A DNA stretch of 64,000 nt, from NCBI RefSeq assembly GCF_024170165.1, contig NZ_JALJXP010000009.1, positions 224,815 to 288,814 on the forward strand. The letters are read 5' to 3'. Below, in pieces: positions 54,224 to 63,018 of this stretch. Numbering within the stretch: position 1 is the stretch's first letter; each line of letters opens with the position of its first letter. A program made the translations under genes and the position numbers. Source of the stretch: Pseudomonas nitroreducens. GTDB taxonomy: Bacteria > Pseudomonadota > Gammaproteobacteria > Pseudomonadales > Pseudomonadaceae. The notes beneath the pieces are model-generated. The model had not been told where the DNA came from and searched no databases. It saw nothing but the letters and a program-made list of their open reading frames with translations.

Positions 54224-55810
54224 TCAGTTGCCGTGGGCCTGCTGGCGGGCCTTCTCGGCGATCTTCTGGTACACGGCCTGCTGCACCTGGTCGATGGTGA
54301 AGCTGGCCGGGCGCTGGCTCGGCGGCCACTCGACGAAGGTCTGCAGGAACTGCGTGGACTTCAGGGTGGCGATGCCCAGCAGGTAGGCGTTCTTCACCAC
54401 CCAGTCGCTGTACTGGTCGGAGACGATGTCAGCGGTTTCGTAGGGGTCCATGCGCAGGTTGAACAGCTTGGGGATGCGCAGGCAGACGAAGGGCTCGCTC
54501 CACACCTCGAACCCACCGGGCTTGCGCTGTTCGCAGAACACCGCCTTCCAGTCACCGAAACGCATGGCCACCAGTTGGCCGTCGTCGTTGAAGTAGTAGA
54601 ACTCGCTGCGCGCGCTGTCCTTCTGCTTGCCGGTCAGGTAGGCCAGCTGGTCGTAGCCGTCCAGGTGAACCTTGAAGTTCGGCCCGCCCGCCGTGGGTGC
54701 CCAGCCCTTGAGCAGGCGTTCCTTCGCATCGGGAATGCCGACCGCCGAGAGCAGGGTGGGGAACCAGTCCAGCCCGGAGAACAGCCCATTGGAAACCTGG
54801 CCTGCTTCGATGTGTCCCGGCCAGCGGATCATCGCCGGCACGCGGAAGGCCCCTTCGTAGTTGGAGTTCTTCTCGTTGCGGAACGGCGAGGTGGCGGCAT
54901 CCGGCCAGGTGAAGCGGTTCGGGCCGTTGTCGGTGGTGTAGATGACGATGGTGTTGTCGGTGAGTTTCAGGTCATCCAGGCTCTTGAGCAATTTGCCGAC
55001 GTCGCCGTCGTGCTCGAGCATGCCGTCGGCGTACTCGTTGCCCGGCATGCCGCTCTGGCCCTTCATCGAGTCGCGCACGTGGGTGTAGAGGTGCATGCGC
55101 GTGGTGTTCATCCAGACGAAGAACGGCTTGTCGGCCTTGGCCTGCTTGTCGATGAAGTTGATCGCCGCCTGGGTAGTCTCGTCGTCGATGGTTTCCATGC
55201 GCTTCTTGGTCAGGGCCCCGGTGTCCTCGATCTTGCCGTCGGCGTAGGAGTGGATCACCCCGCGCGGCGAGAAGTGCTGGACGTAGGGATTGCCCGGGTC
55301 CTTGGGCCAGTACGGGCGCTCGGGCTCTTCCTCGGCATTGAGGTGGTAGAGGTTGCCGAAGAATTCGTCGAAGCCATGTCTGGTCGGCAGGTATTCGTCG
55401 CGATCACCCAGGTGGTTCTTGCCGAACTGCCCGGTAGCGTAGCCCTGGCCCTTGAGCGCTTGGGCCAGGGTGATGTCGCGGTCCTGCAGGCCGACTGGCG
55501 ATCCGGGCACGCCGACCTTGGTCAGCCCGGTGCGCAGCGATGCCTGCCCGGTGATGAAGGTCGAGCGGCCGGCGGTGCAGCTGTTTTCGGCGTAGTAGTC
55601 GGTGAACAGCATGCCTTCCTTGGCGATGCGGTCGATGTTCGGCGTGCGGTAACCGACAACGCCCTGGGAATAGGCGCTGATGTTGGTCTGGCCGATGTCG
55701 TCGCCGAAGATCACCAGGATGTTCGGCTTGTCGGCTGCCTGGGCGCCGGCTCCGGCCAGCAGGCCGACGGCCAGGGTCAGCCGCGGCAGCCAGCTGCGTT
55801 TGCGGGTCAT
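54224..55810 (-). CDS. Type I sulfatase with CTAGR active-site motif
   Basis: 528-residue secreted sulfatase of the alkaline-phosphatase superfamily. The signal peptide is LPRLTLAVGLLAGAGAQA; metal ligands appear in NILVIFGDDIG (Asp37, Asp38) and VIYTTDNGPNRF; GQFGKNHLGD supplies the Lys/His pair. The formylglycine position is Cys78 in NSCTAGRSTF. Most aerobic-type sulfatases have CxPxR here; Ala replaces Pro. No maturase (FGE or radical SAM) is nearby. The ATG at 55810 begins the signal peptide. It is divergent from the DUF1302/DUF1329 pair. Substrate probably an aryl or alkyl sulfate ester. Confidence 0.9.
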   Translation of the reverse strand: MTRKRSWLPRLTLAVGLLAGAGAQAADKPNILVIFGDDIGQTNISAYSQGVVGYRTPNIDRIAKEGMLFTDYYAENSCTAGRSTFITGQASLRTGLTKVGVPGSPVGLQDRDITLAQALKGQGYATGQFGKNHLGDRDEYLPTRHGFDEFFGNLYHLNAEEEPERPYWPKDPGNPYVQHFSPRGVIHSYADGKIEDTGALTKKRMETIDDETTQAAINFIDKQAKADKPFFVWMNTTRMHLYTHVRDSMKGQSGMPGNEYADGMLEHDGDVGKLLKSLDDLKLTDNTIVIYTTDNGPNRFTWPDAATSPFRNEKNSNYEGAFRVPAMIRWPGHIEAGQVSNGLFSGLDWFPTLLSAVGIPDAKERLLKGWAPTAGGPNFKVHLDGYDQLAYLTGKQKDSARSEFYYFNDDGQLVAMRFGDWKAVFCEQRKPGGFEVWSEPFVCLRIPKLFNLRMDPYETADIVSDQYSDWVVKNAYLLGIATLKSTQFLQTFVEWPPSQRPASFTIDQVQQAVYQKIAEKARQQAHGN

Positions 55811-56151
55811 AGCACGGTTCTCCGTGATGCTTGTTGTTGTGGTTTGCAGGCCCTGGCGCAGGTGGCCGGGCACAGGGCGCCATTGAACGCGGCAAGGGGT
55901 GGGGTGCAAATCACCCGTTGGGGTGGTTCGCCGGATTGTCATGAAAGGGTGATGCCCGGGGGTGTTACGTGGGGTATCGCGGGGGCGGCCCGCTCCCGTG
56001 GAAAGGCTCGCGGGAACGCAGTCGGATACGGCTGAAAAAGCCGGAATCACCTGCTCGGGTGAGGGCGAAAATCACCTGATCGGGCGGTTTTTGCGCGCCC
56101 CACGCGCTGCCAGCATGCGCACTCCAACACCTGGACCACCTGGAGTACCGC
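55811..56151. promoter_or_regulatory. Divergent control region with three TCACC-N6-GGTGA-like motifs
   Basis: No gene lies in this 341-bp gap between sulfatase and DUF1302 gene. AATCACCTGCTCGGG (56045-56059) and AATCACCTGATCGGG (56070-56084) are near-identical direct repeats 25 bp apart; AATCACCCGTTGGGG (55909-55923) is a more distant copy. The 56047 copy is also a perfect palindrome TCACC-N6-GGTGA, and the others keep TCACC with a decayed right arm. They are good operator candidates for the linked MalT-like LuxR regulator. Confidence 0.5.
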
Positions 56152-58008
56152 ATGCCAACAATAACAATGCGCGGACACTTTCGACCGCAGGCGCTGGCCC
56201 TGGCCATCGCCCTGGCGAGCGCACCCTGCGCACACGCCGTCAACTTCAATATCGGGGAGATCGAAGGGCAGCTGGATTCCTCGGCGTCCCTGGGCATGAG
56301 CTGGGCCCTGAGCAACCCGGACCCGAAGTTCATCTCCAACTACAACGTGGTCGGCGCCAAGGGCAAGGCCGCCTCGCGCACCGCCGACGACGGCCGGCTG
56401 AACTTCAGCAAGGGCGACGTGTTCTCGAAGATCTTCAAGGGCACCCACGACCTCGAACTCAAGTACGGCGACTCCGGCGCCTTCCTGCGCGGCAAGTACT
56501 GGTACGACTTCAAGCTCAAGGACGAGGACCTGCGCTACTACAACATCGACGACCATGGCCGCGACCAGTCGGCCAGGGCCTCTGGCGGCGAGTTCCTCGA
56601 CGCCTTCCTCTACCACAACTACCAGCTGGGCGATCTGCCGGGCAACGTGCGCTTCGGCAAGCAGGTGGTGAGCTGGGGCGAGAGCACCTTCATCCCCAAC
56701 TCGATCAACTCCATCAACCCGGTGGACGTCTCGGCCCTGCGCCGCCCCGGCGCCGAGGTGAAGGAAGCGCTGGTGCCGATCCAGCTGCTGTACTTCTCCC
56801 AGGGGCTCTCCGAGAACGTCACCGCCGAGGCGTTCTACCAGATCAAGTGGGACAAGACGGTCACCGAGAACTGCGGCACCTTCTTCGCCGTGGATGCCGT
56901 GGCCAAGGGCTGCGACGACCGCCTGGTGATCGCCGGTCCCGATTTCGCGCCCAATGACCCGCGATCCAATGCCGGCACCATCCTCGACGTCGCCACCAAC
57001 CGCGCCAACGCCTACATCCCCCGTACCGACGACCACGAACCGGGCGACTCCGGGCAGTTCGGCCTGGCCATGCGCTGGTTCCTGCCGGACTTCAACGACA
57101 CCGAACTGGGCGCGTACGTGATGAACTATCACAGCCGCAACCCCTTCCTGAGCTTCACCCGCACCACCTACGCCGGCGCCTCCAACGCGCTGACCACTGC
57201 CAGCCGTGTGCGCGGCGCCAGCTACTTCGTCGACTACCCCGAGGACATCCGCCTGTACGGCCTGAGCTTCCAGACCAACCTGGCCGGCGTCGCGCTCAAT
57301 GGCGAGGTCAGCTTCCGGCCGAACATGCCGATGCAGATCAACACCGCCGACCTGAACCTCGCCGCGGTCAACCAGGTGGGCCTGGTCAATGGCGTGGCGA
57401 CCGCGGTGTCGCCGGTGTTCGTCGACGGCCAGGCGGTGAATGCGCCGGGCGCGAACATCGAAGGCTACAAGCGCCTGCCGTTCACCCAGGTGCAGGTCAG
57501 CGCCACGCAGTTCTTCGACCAGGTGCTGGGCTCCGAACGCCTGACCCTGGTGGGCGAGGTGGGTTACGACCATATCAGCGGCATCGGCAACTCGGTGGGT
57601 GACCTGCGCTTCGGCCGCAGCCCGACCTTCGGCGCCGGCGAGCTGCTCGACCAGTCGGTGTGCGTCGGCACCGCCGCCGGCACCGCCACCGCCAGCAACC
57701 CGCAGCAGGAGTGCAACAACAAGGGCTTCTACACCACCAGTTCGTGGGGCTACCGCGTACGCGGCATCCTCGACTACCCGAACGTCATCGCCGGCATCAA
57801 CTTCAAGCCGAACATGGCCTGGTCCCAGGACATCAATGGCACCGGCCCGAGCTTCGAGGAAGGCGCCAAGGCCATCAGCCTGGGCGTGGATGCCGACTAC
57901 CAGAACACCTACACGATGAGCCTGAGTTACACCAACTACTTCGGCGGCGATTACAACACCCTGACCGACCGCGACTACATGTCGGTCAGCGTCGGCGTGA
58001 ACTTCTGA
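56152..58008 (+). CDS. DUF1302 outer-membrane protein
   Basis: 618-residue protein with a signal peptide (LALAIALASAPCAHA) followed by the DUF1302 pattern: FNIGEIEGQLDSSASLGMSW, SGAFLRGKYWYDFKLKDEDL, GNVRFGKQVVSWGESTFIPN and a terminal barrel strand DYMSVSVGVNF. DUF1302 proteins are predicted outer-membrane barrels, usually encoded with a DUF1329 partner and often with RND-type lipid exporters. The DUF1329 gene follows after 15 nt. Two ATGs (56152 and 56167) are possible; GGAG favours 56152. Role possibly transport of a hydrophobic substrate. Confidence 0.9.
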   Translation: MPTITMRGHFRPQALALAIALASAPCAHAVNFNIGEIEGQLDSSASLGMSWALSNPDPKFISNYNVVGAKGKAASRTADDGRLNFSKGDVFSKIFKGTHDLELKYGDSGAFLRGKYWYDFKLKDEDLRYYNIDDHGRDQSARASGGEFLDAFLYHNYQLGDLPGNVRFGKQVVSWGESTFIPNSINSINPVDVSALRRPGAEVKEALVPIQLLYFSQGLSENVTAEAFYQIKWDKTVTENCGTFFAVDAVAKGCDDRLVIAGPDFAPNDPRSNAGTILDVATNRANAYIPRTDDHEPGDSGQFGLAMRWFLPDFNDTELGAYVMNYHSRNPFLSFTRTTYAGASNALTTASRVRGASYFVDYPEDIRLYGLSFQTNLAGVALNGEVSFRPNMPMQINTADLNLAAVNQVGLVNGVATAVSPVFVDGQAVNAPGANIEGYKRLPFTQVQVSATQFFDQVLGSERLTLVGEVGYDHISGIGNSVGDLRFGRSPTFGAGELLDQSVCVGTAAGTATASNPQQECNNKGFYTTSSWGYRVRGILDYPNVIAGINFKPNMAWSQDINGTGPSFEEGAKAISLGVDADYQNTYTMSLSYTNYFGGDYNTLTDRDYMSVSVGVNF

Positions 58009-58023
58009 GCAGGTGAACAGCAC

Positions 58024-59391
58024 ATGCAAGCAACCACAATGATCAAGGGCGCCATCCTCGGCCTCAGCCTCCTGGCCTGCTCGGTGCAAGCCGCCGTCTC
58101 CGCGCAGGAAGCGGACAAACTCGGCAGCGCGCTGACCCCCATGGGCGCGCAGAAGGAAGGCAACGCCGACGGCAGCATCCCGGCCTGGACCGGTGGCCTC
58201 AAGCCCGGCGCGGCGAAGGTGGAGAACGGCTTCCTCGGTGATCCTTTCCCCACCGACAAGCCGCTGTTCGTGATCACCGCGGCCAACGCCGAGCAGTACA
58301 AGGACAAGCTCACCGCCGGCCAGCTGGCGATGTTCAAGCGCTACCCGGACAGCTACAGGATGCCGGTGTTCACCACCCGCCGCAGCGCCGCGAGCCCGCA
58401 GGCGGTGTACGACGCAGTGAAGCAGAGCGCGGTGACCACCCAGGAAGCCAACGACGGCAACGGCCTGGCCAACTTCAGCTCGCACTACTACGCCTTCCCG
58501 ATTCCGCAGAACGGCGTGCAGGTGATCTGGAACCACATGACCCGCTACCGCGGCAGCAACCAGCACCGCGAGACCGTGCAGGCCACGCCGCAGACCAACG
58601 GCTCCTACAACACGGTGAGCATGGTCGAGGACATCGCCTACCCGCAGACGCTGACCGGCGGCGCCGACAGCAAGCAGAGCGAGAACGTGCTGTTCTACTA
58701 CAAGCAGCAGGTGACCGCGCCGTCGCGCCTGGCGGGCAACGTGCTGCTGGTCCACGAGACCATCGACCAGGTCAAGGAGCCGCGCCTGGCCTGGATCTAC
58801 AACGCCGGCCAGCGCCGCGTGCGCCGCGCCCCGCAGGTGGCCTACGACGGCCCCGGCACTGCTGCCGACGGCCTGCGCACCGCCGACGACCTGGACATGT
58901 ACAACGGCGCGCCGGACCGCTACCAGTGGAAGCTGGTGGGCAAGAAGGAGATGTACGTCCCGTACAACAACTACCGCCTGTGGTCCACGCAGCTCAAGTA
59001 CGACGACATCCTCAAGGCCGGGCACATCAACCCTGAGCACGCACGCTACGAACTGCATCGCGTGTGGGTGGTGGAAGCCACGCTGAAGCCGGGCGAGCGG
59101 CACATCTACGGCACCCGCCGGATGTACGTCGACGAGGACACCTGGTCCATCGTCGCCACCGACCAGTACGACGGCCGTGGCCAGCTCTGGCGCGTGGGCG
59201 AGGGCTTCCAGGTGAACGACTACGAGCAGGGCATCTCGGTGTACGCCGTGCAGTCGCTGAACGACCTGATCGCCGGGCGCTACATCGCCATGGGCCTGGT
59301 CAACGAGGCCCGCAAGGGCGCGCAGTTCGGCGTCAGCGCCGCGATGAACGACTTCACCCCTGCGGCCCTGCGCAACGCCGGTATCCGCTGA
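58024..59391 (+). CDS. DUF1329 periplasmic/outer-membrane protein
   Basis: 455-residue protein with a signal peptide (IKGAILGLSLLACSVQA) and the DUF1329 hallmarks GNADGSIPAWTGGLKPGAAK, SHYYAFPIPQNGVQVIWNHM, RYQWKLVGKKEMYVPYNNYR and YVDEDTWSIVATDQYDGRGQ. The fold is expected to resemble LolB-like half-barrel lipid-binding proteins. It is co-transcribed with the DUF1302 gene, SD AGGTGA upstream. The pair is presumably an envelope conduit whose cargo might be related to the divergent sulfatase (inference). Confidence 0.9.
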   Translation: MQATTMIKGAILGLSLLACSVQAAVSAQEADKLGSALTPMGAQKEGNADGSIPAWTGGLKPGAAKVENGFLGDPFPTDKPLFVITAANAEQYKDKLTAGQLAMFKRYPDSYRMPVFTTRRSAASPQAVYDAVKQSAVTTQEANDGNGLANFSSHYYAFPIPQNGVQVIWNHMTRYRGSNQHRETVQATPQTNGSYNTVSMVEDIAYPQTLTGGADSKQSENVLFYYKQQVTAPSRLAGNVLLVHETIDQVKEPRLAWIYNAGQRRVRRAPQVAYDGPGTAADGLRTADDLDMYNGAPDRYQWKLVGKKEMYVPYNNYRLWSTQLKYDDILKAGHINPEHARYELHRVWVVEATLKPGERHIYGTRRMYVDEDTWSIVATDQYDGRGQLWRVGEGFQVNDYEQGISVYAVQSLNDLIAGRYIAMGLVNEARKGAQFGVSAAMNDFTPAALRNAGIR

Positions 59392-59410
59392 TCCGCCCTG
59401 CCTGAAACAG

Positions 59411-59442
59411 CCCGGCGCCGCGCCTTGCGTGGCGGCGCCGGG
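59411..59442 (+). terminator. Strong hairpin after the DUF1329 gene, no T tract
   Basis: CCCGGCGCCGC and GCGGCGCCGGG form a perfect 11-bp stem with a 10-nt loop, 19 nt after the stop. It lacks a T tract, so termination is possible but uncertain; it may instead protect the transcript 3' end. Confidence 0.5.
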
Positions 59443-59446
59443 TCAG

Positions 59447-59467
59447 GGCTAGTCCTGCGGCTAGTCC
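59447..59467. repeat. GGCTAGTCC direct repeat upstream of the LuxR-type regulator
   Basis: GGCTAGTCC occurs at 59447-59455 and 59459-59467, a 12-bp period, about 85 bp before the MalT-like gene start. Candidate activator or autoregulatory site. Confidence 0.4.
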
Positions 59468-59551
59468 GAACGACCGATTGTCCCGCTTCGCCCCGCAATG
59501 ATCTTCTGACACCCCGACGCAGCACGAACTACAACGATAACGGGTGTCGCC

Positions 59552-61969
59552 ATGTCCAGTTTCCCCGCCATTGCCGCCGCTACGCCGGTCGCCCTGCATC
59601 TGCCCCGCGAGCCGCTGCTCCAGGCTCTGCTGGAATCGCCCCGGCGCCTGAACCTGCTGTGCGCCCCGGCCGGCTATGGCAAGAGCGCTCTGGCCCGCGC
59701 CGTGCTGGAACGTCTGCCCGCGAGCTGTGCCCGCGTCTGGCTGGACTTCGCCGGGCAGCCCCTGGCGCTGAGTGCCTGCTGCGCCCAGATAGCCCGCCAG
59801 CTGGGCTTGCTCGACAGTGACCCGGCGAGCGTGCAACTGGCCCTGCAGTCGCGCCGGCAACCGTTGTGGCTGGTACTGGACGACTATCCGCAGGCGGCCG
59901 CCCCGGAACTCGACGTCTGGCTGCAGCGCCTGCTCGGCCTCGCGGAAACGCCGCTGTATCTGCTGGTGAGCAGCCGCCAGCGGCCGGCCTGGAACCTCTC
60001 GCGGCTGCTGCTGGATGAGCGTCTCTGCGAACTGGGCGCCGCGCGCCTGGCGTTCAGCCGTGAGGAATGCGACCTGTTGGCGCTGGCGCAGGGCTACGAC
60101 GTCGATTGCCGCGAGCGCCTGTGGGCCGCAACCCAGGGCTGGTGTGCCGGCGCTCGACTGGTGCTCAGCGCGCGCGACGGCGTGCATGCGCCCGGGGAGG
60201 TGGCGTCCTGGCTGCGCACCTACCTGTTCCAGGAACTGCTGGGCCGACTCGATGCCGAGACCGGCGCGATGCTCTGCGGGCTGGCCTACCTGCCGCGCTT
60301 CAACCGGGACATCTGCGCGAACCTCTGGGAAGAACAGGGCGGCGTGCTGTTCGATCGACTGCAGCAGGGGCAGGGCTTCTTTCTCGCACTGGATGCCGAG
60401 GCCAGCTGCTTCCGTCTGCCGCCGCTGGTGGCCAAGGCGTTGCAGTGCCATCTCCAGGGCCCGGCGCTGACCCGCCTGCGCCTGCGCGCCTGTGGCGTGC
60501 TGGGCCAGGCCGGCTGGCTGGACGAAGCCATCGAGATGGCGCTGGAAGCCGGCCAGCCGGAAGTCGCCGCCGGCTACATGGACCGCCTGGACATGGACTG
60601 GCTGTTCAGCGGCCGTCACCTCGGCCTGCTGCTGGAGTGGCGCGAGCGGCTGCCGGCGACCCTGCTGGAAAGCACGCCACGGCTGATCAGCCTGAGCGCC
60701 CGCGCGCTGCTGTTCAGCTGGCGGCTGGACGAAGCGCATAGCTGCATCGAGCGCCTGGGCAACTTCCTGCCGCAGCCCCAGTCGCCGCGCAACCGCCGCC
60801 TGCTGGCCAACTGGCTGGCCCTGCGCGGCGCGCTGGACGGCATGCACGGCCGCCTCGAACAGGCCCGCGAGTACTGCAGCGCGGCCCTCGAAGACCTCGA
60901 ACCGCGCGACTGGCGTTCGACCCTGCTGTGCCTGACCACCCTGGCGCGCCTGGATATGGCCACCGGTGCGCTGCCGCAGGCCCGACGCATCTTCCAGGCC
61001 GCGCTGGAGCTGGCGCGGCGCCAGGGCTGCCTGGCCAGCGAAGTGCTGATCGACTGCGACCGGGTGCGCCTGTGCCTGCTGGCCGGCGAGCGCGAACAGG
61101 CTCGCAGCCTGCTGGACGCCTGCCGCGAGCGGCTACCGGCGGGTAACCAAGGGCACGAGCTGCTGCGCGGTCGGCTGACCTTCCTCGATGGCGAGCTGCT
61201 GCTCCTGCAGGGCGATGCCACGACTGCCACGCGGGCATTGGAGAACGGTGCGCGCCTGGCTCGCTCGTGCGCCGATCCGTACATCCTGCATGGCCTGCTG
61301 GGCCTTGGCGAGGCGGCCTCGCGCAGCGGCGACACAGCGTCCGCGCAACGCTATTGCGAGGAAGCCGAACGCCGCATGCATTGCTGGAAGGTACAGCCCG
61401 ACTGCTACCGGCTACCGCTGGAAAGCCTCAAGCTGCGCCTGCTCGCGCGCCAGGGGCAGTGGCTGCGCCTGCACCATGAGGCAACGATGCTGGAGGCGGA
61501 ACTGGAGCAGCGCCCGGAGCGGGTCGCACCCTTGCATACGCCGTCTTTGCCGCAGCGCTTGCGTTACCTGCTGGCGCTGGCCGAGGCCGGCTGTGGTCGG
61601 ATCGACGCCGCACGGCTACGTCTGCAGGTATTGCGCGAAGAGTGCCAGGCACTGGGTTACCAGGCGCTGACGGGCGAGGCCGAACATGCCCTGCACAGCC
61701 TGCAGGTCGAGATCGCGCCGGAACACCTGCCCGGCCTGTTGCCGACCACCAGCGGTGACGCCGAGGACGTTGCCCATTGCCTCACCGCGCGGGAAGTGGC
61801 GGTGCTGCGCCTGCTCGCCGAGGGCCTGTCGAACCAGGAAATCGGCAACAGCCTGTTCATCTCGCTCAACACCGTGAAGACCCACGCCAAGAAGATCAAC
61901 GCCAAGCTTGGCGTGCGCCGGCGCACCCAGGCCATCGTCCGCGCCAAGTCACTGGGGCTGCTCGGTTGA
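59552..61969 (+). CDS. LuxR family ATP-dependent (MalT-like, LAL) transcriptional activator
   Basis: 805-residue regulator. The N-terminal STAND NTPase has Walker A APAGYGKSA (38-46) and Walker B LWLVLDDY (about 105-112). A long TPR-like helical sensor follows (about 330-720, repeated LRxxGxxExAR patterns such as LIDCDRVRLCLLAGEREQAR). The C-terminal LuxR HTH (about 738-800) has LTAREVAVLRLLAEGLSNQE and SLNTVKTHAKKINAKLGVRR. Such proteins activate catabolic genes on binding an inducer and ATP. It lies downstream of DUF1302/DUF1329 on the same strand. The last 21 nt overlap the convergent LysR gene. Confidence 0.92.
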   Translation: MSSFPAIAAATPVALHLPREPLLQALLESPRRLNLLCAPAGYGKSALARAVLERLPASCARVWLDFAGQPLALSACCAQIARQLGLLDSDPASVQLALQSRRQPLWLVLDDYPQAAAPELDVWLQRLLGLAETPLYLLVSSRQRPAWNLSRLLLDERLCELGAARLAFSREECDLLALAQGYDVDCRERLWAATQGWCAGARLVLSARDGVHAPGEVASWLRTYLFQELLGRLDAETGAMLCGLAYLPRFNRDICANLWEEQGGVLFDRLQQGQGFFLALDAEASCFRLPPLVAKALQCHLQGPALTRLRLRACGVLGQAGWLDEAIEMALEAGQPEVAAGYMDRLDMDWLFSGRHLGLLLEWRERLPATLLESTPRLISLSARALLFSWRLDEAHSCIERLGNFLPQPQSPRNRRLLANWLALRGALDGMHGRLEQAREYCSAALEDLEPRDWRSTLLCLTTLARLDMATGALPQARRIFQAALELARRQGCLASEVLIDCDRVRLCLLAGEREQARSLLDACRERLPAGNQGHELLRGRLTFLDGELLLLQGDATTATRALENGARLARSCADPYILHGLLGLGEAASRSGDTASAQRYCEEAERRMHCWKVQPDCYRLPLESLKLRLLARQGQWLRLHHEATMLEAELEQRPERVAPLHTPSLPQRLRYLLALAEAGCGRIDAARLRLQVLREECQALGYQALTGEAEHALHSLQVEIAPEHLPGLLPTTSGDAEDVAHCLTAREVAVLRLLAEGLSNQEIGNSLFISLNTVKTHAKKINAKLGVRRRTQAIVRAKSLGLLG

Positions 61970-62863
61970 GCCGCCCCCCTGCAGGCCGCGCAACAGGTCC
62001 ACCAGCGCGCGGGCGCAGGCGGGCAGGGCCTCGCGGTCACGCAACAGCACGCTGCGTTCGCGGATCACCCAGGGCTCGTCCAGCGGCAGTATGCGCAGGT
62101 TCATGGTGCGGCTGTGGCGCACCGCGGCCGTTTCCGGGATCACGCCGATACCTACGCCGGCCTCGATCATCCGGCAGATCGCCTCGAAGCTGGCCACCTG
62201 GATACGCAGGTTCAGCTCGCCGCCCACGCGTTCCACCCGCTCACGCAGGAAGCTCTGCAGGGTGCTGCCTTCGTGCAGGCCGATGTGCGGATAGTCCAGC
62301 GTGTCGGCCAGGGTCAGGCGGGGCAGGGCGCACAGCGGGTGTTCCGGCGCCACGGCGAGCACCAGGCGGTCGGTGCTGAAGTGGACGATCTGCAGGCCCT
62401 CGGCGCGCACCGGGCCGGCGACGATACCCAGGTCCGCCGAGCCGTCGAGGATGGCGCGGACGATGTCGCGGTTCAGCCGCTCCTGCAGGTCGACGCTGAC
62501 GCCGGGGCGTTCGGCGAGGAAGTCCGCCAGCAGCTCGGGGAGGAATTCGGTACAGGCCGTGGTGTTGGCGAATATGCGAATGTGCCCGACCTGGTCGCCG
62601 GCCTGGCCGCTGAAGTCGCTCTTCAGGTGGTCCACCTGGCGCAGGATCAGCCGCGCGTGCTGCAGCAGGCGCTGGCCCGCCGGGGTCAGCTCGACGCCCC
62701 GGTTGTCGCGGTAAAGCAGGCGGCAGTCGAGCTGGCCTTCCAGCGCCTTGATCCGCGCGCTGGCGGCGGCCGCCGAGAGATGGGCGCGGCGCGCGCCCTG
62801 GGTGAGGCTGGGGGCTTCGGCGATGTGTGCGAAAAGCCGCAGGTCGGCGAGGTCGAAATGCAT
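61949..62863 (-). CDS. itcR: LysR family regulator, ItcR-like
   Basis: 304 residues with N-terminal HTH (FDLADLRLFAHIAEAPSLTQ; GARRAHLSAAAASARIKALE) and an effector domain (VGHIRIFANTTACTEFLPEL; GVGIGVIPETAAVRHSRTMN). It is divergent from a hydratase gene and an acyl-CoA dehydrogenase gene in the order I recall for P. aeruginosa PA0877-PA0878-PA0879, where the LysR protein ItcR activates itaconate catabolism genes in response to itaconate. That order, more than sequence detail, is the basis of the symbol. A palindrome with a T-N11-A core lies in the intergenic gap. Confidence 0.75.
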   Translation of the reverse strand: MHFDLADLRLFAHIAEAPSLTQGARRAHLSAAAASARIKALEGQLDCRLLYRDNRGVELTPAGQRLLQHARLILRQVDHLKSDFSGQAGDQVGHIRIFANTTACTEFLPELLADFLAERPGVSVDLQERLNRDIVRAILDGSADLGIVAGPVRAEGLQIVHFSTDRLVLAVAPEHPLCALPRLTLADTLDYPHIGLHEGSTLQSFLRERVERVGGELNLRIQVASFEAICRMIEAGVGIGVIPETAAVRHSRTMNLRILPLDEPWVIRERSVLLRDREALPACARALVDLLRGLQGGGSTEQPQ

Positions 62864-62919
62864 GGGGCGGTTCTCCGCGAAGCGACCGACAGCGGCGCTA
62901 GGCTTGAAGTGTGGAAATG

Positions 62920-62940
62920 GCGTTAGGGATTGCCTAACGC
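62920..62940. promoter_or_regulatory. LysR operator candidate GCGTTAGG-N5-CCTAACGC
   Basis: A perfect 8-bp inverted repeat with a 5-nt spacer; its core TTAGG-N5-CCTAA is a textbook T-N11-A LysR box. It lies 57-77 bp upstream of the LysR start and 79-99 bp before the hydratase, the usual recognition-site position. Confidence 0.7.
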
Positions 62941-63018
62941 TGGATTATGAAAATGTGGATTCGACGAACGCAAGCCCTGTTGCATGCTCCGTTCATCAAA
63001 CCTGCCTAGAGGTCCGCA

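Noticed and set aside
56047..59103. A 1018-codon open frame antisense to DUF1302/DUF1329
   Set aside because: Longest shadow in the window; low-complexity Val/Ala/Gly/His composition typical of the antisense of GC-rich Pseudomonas genes.
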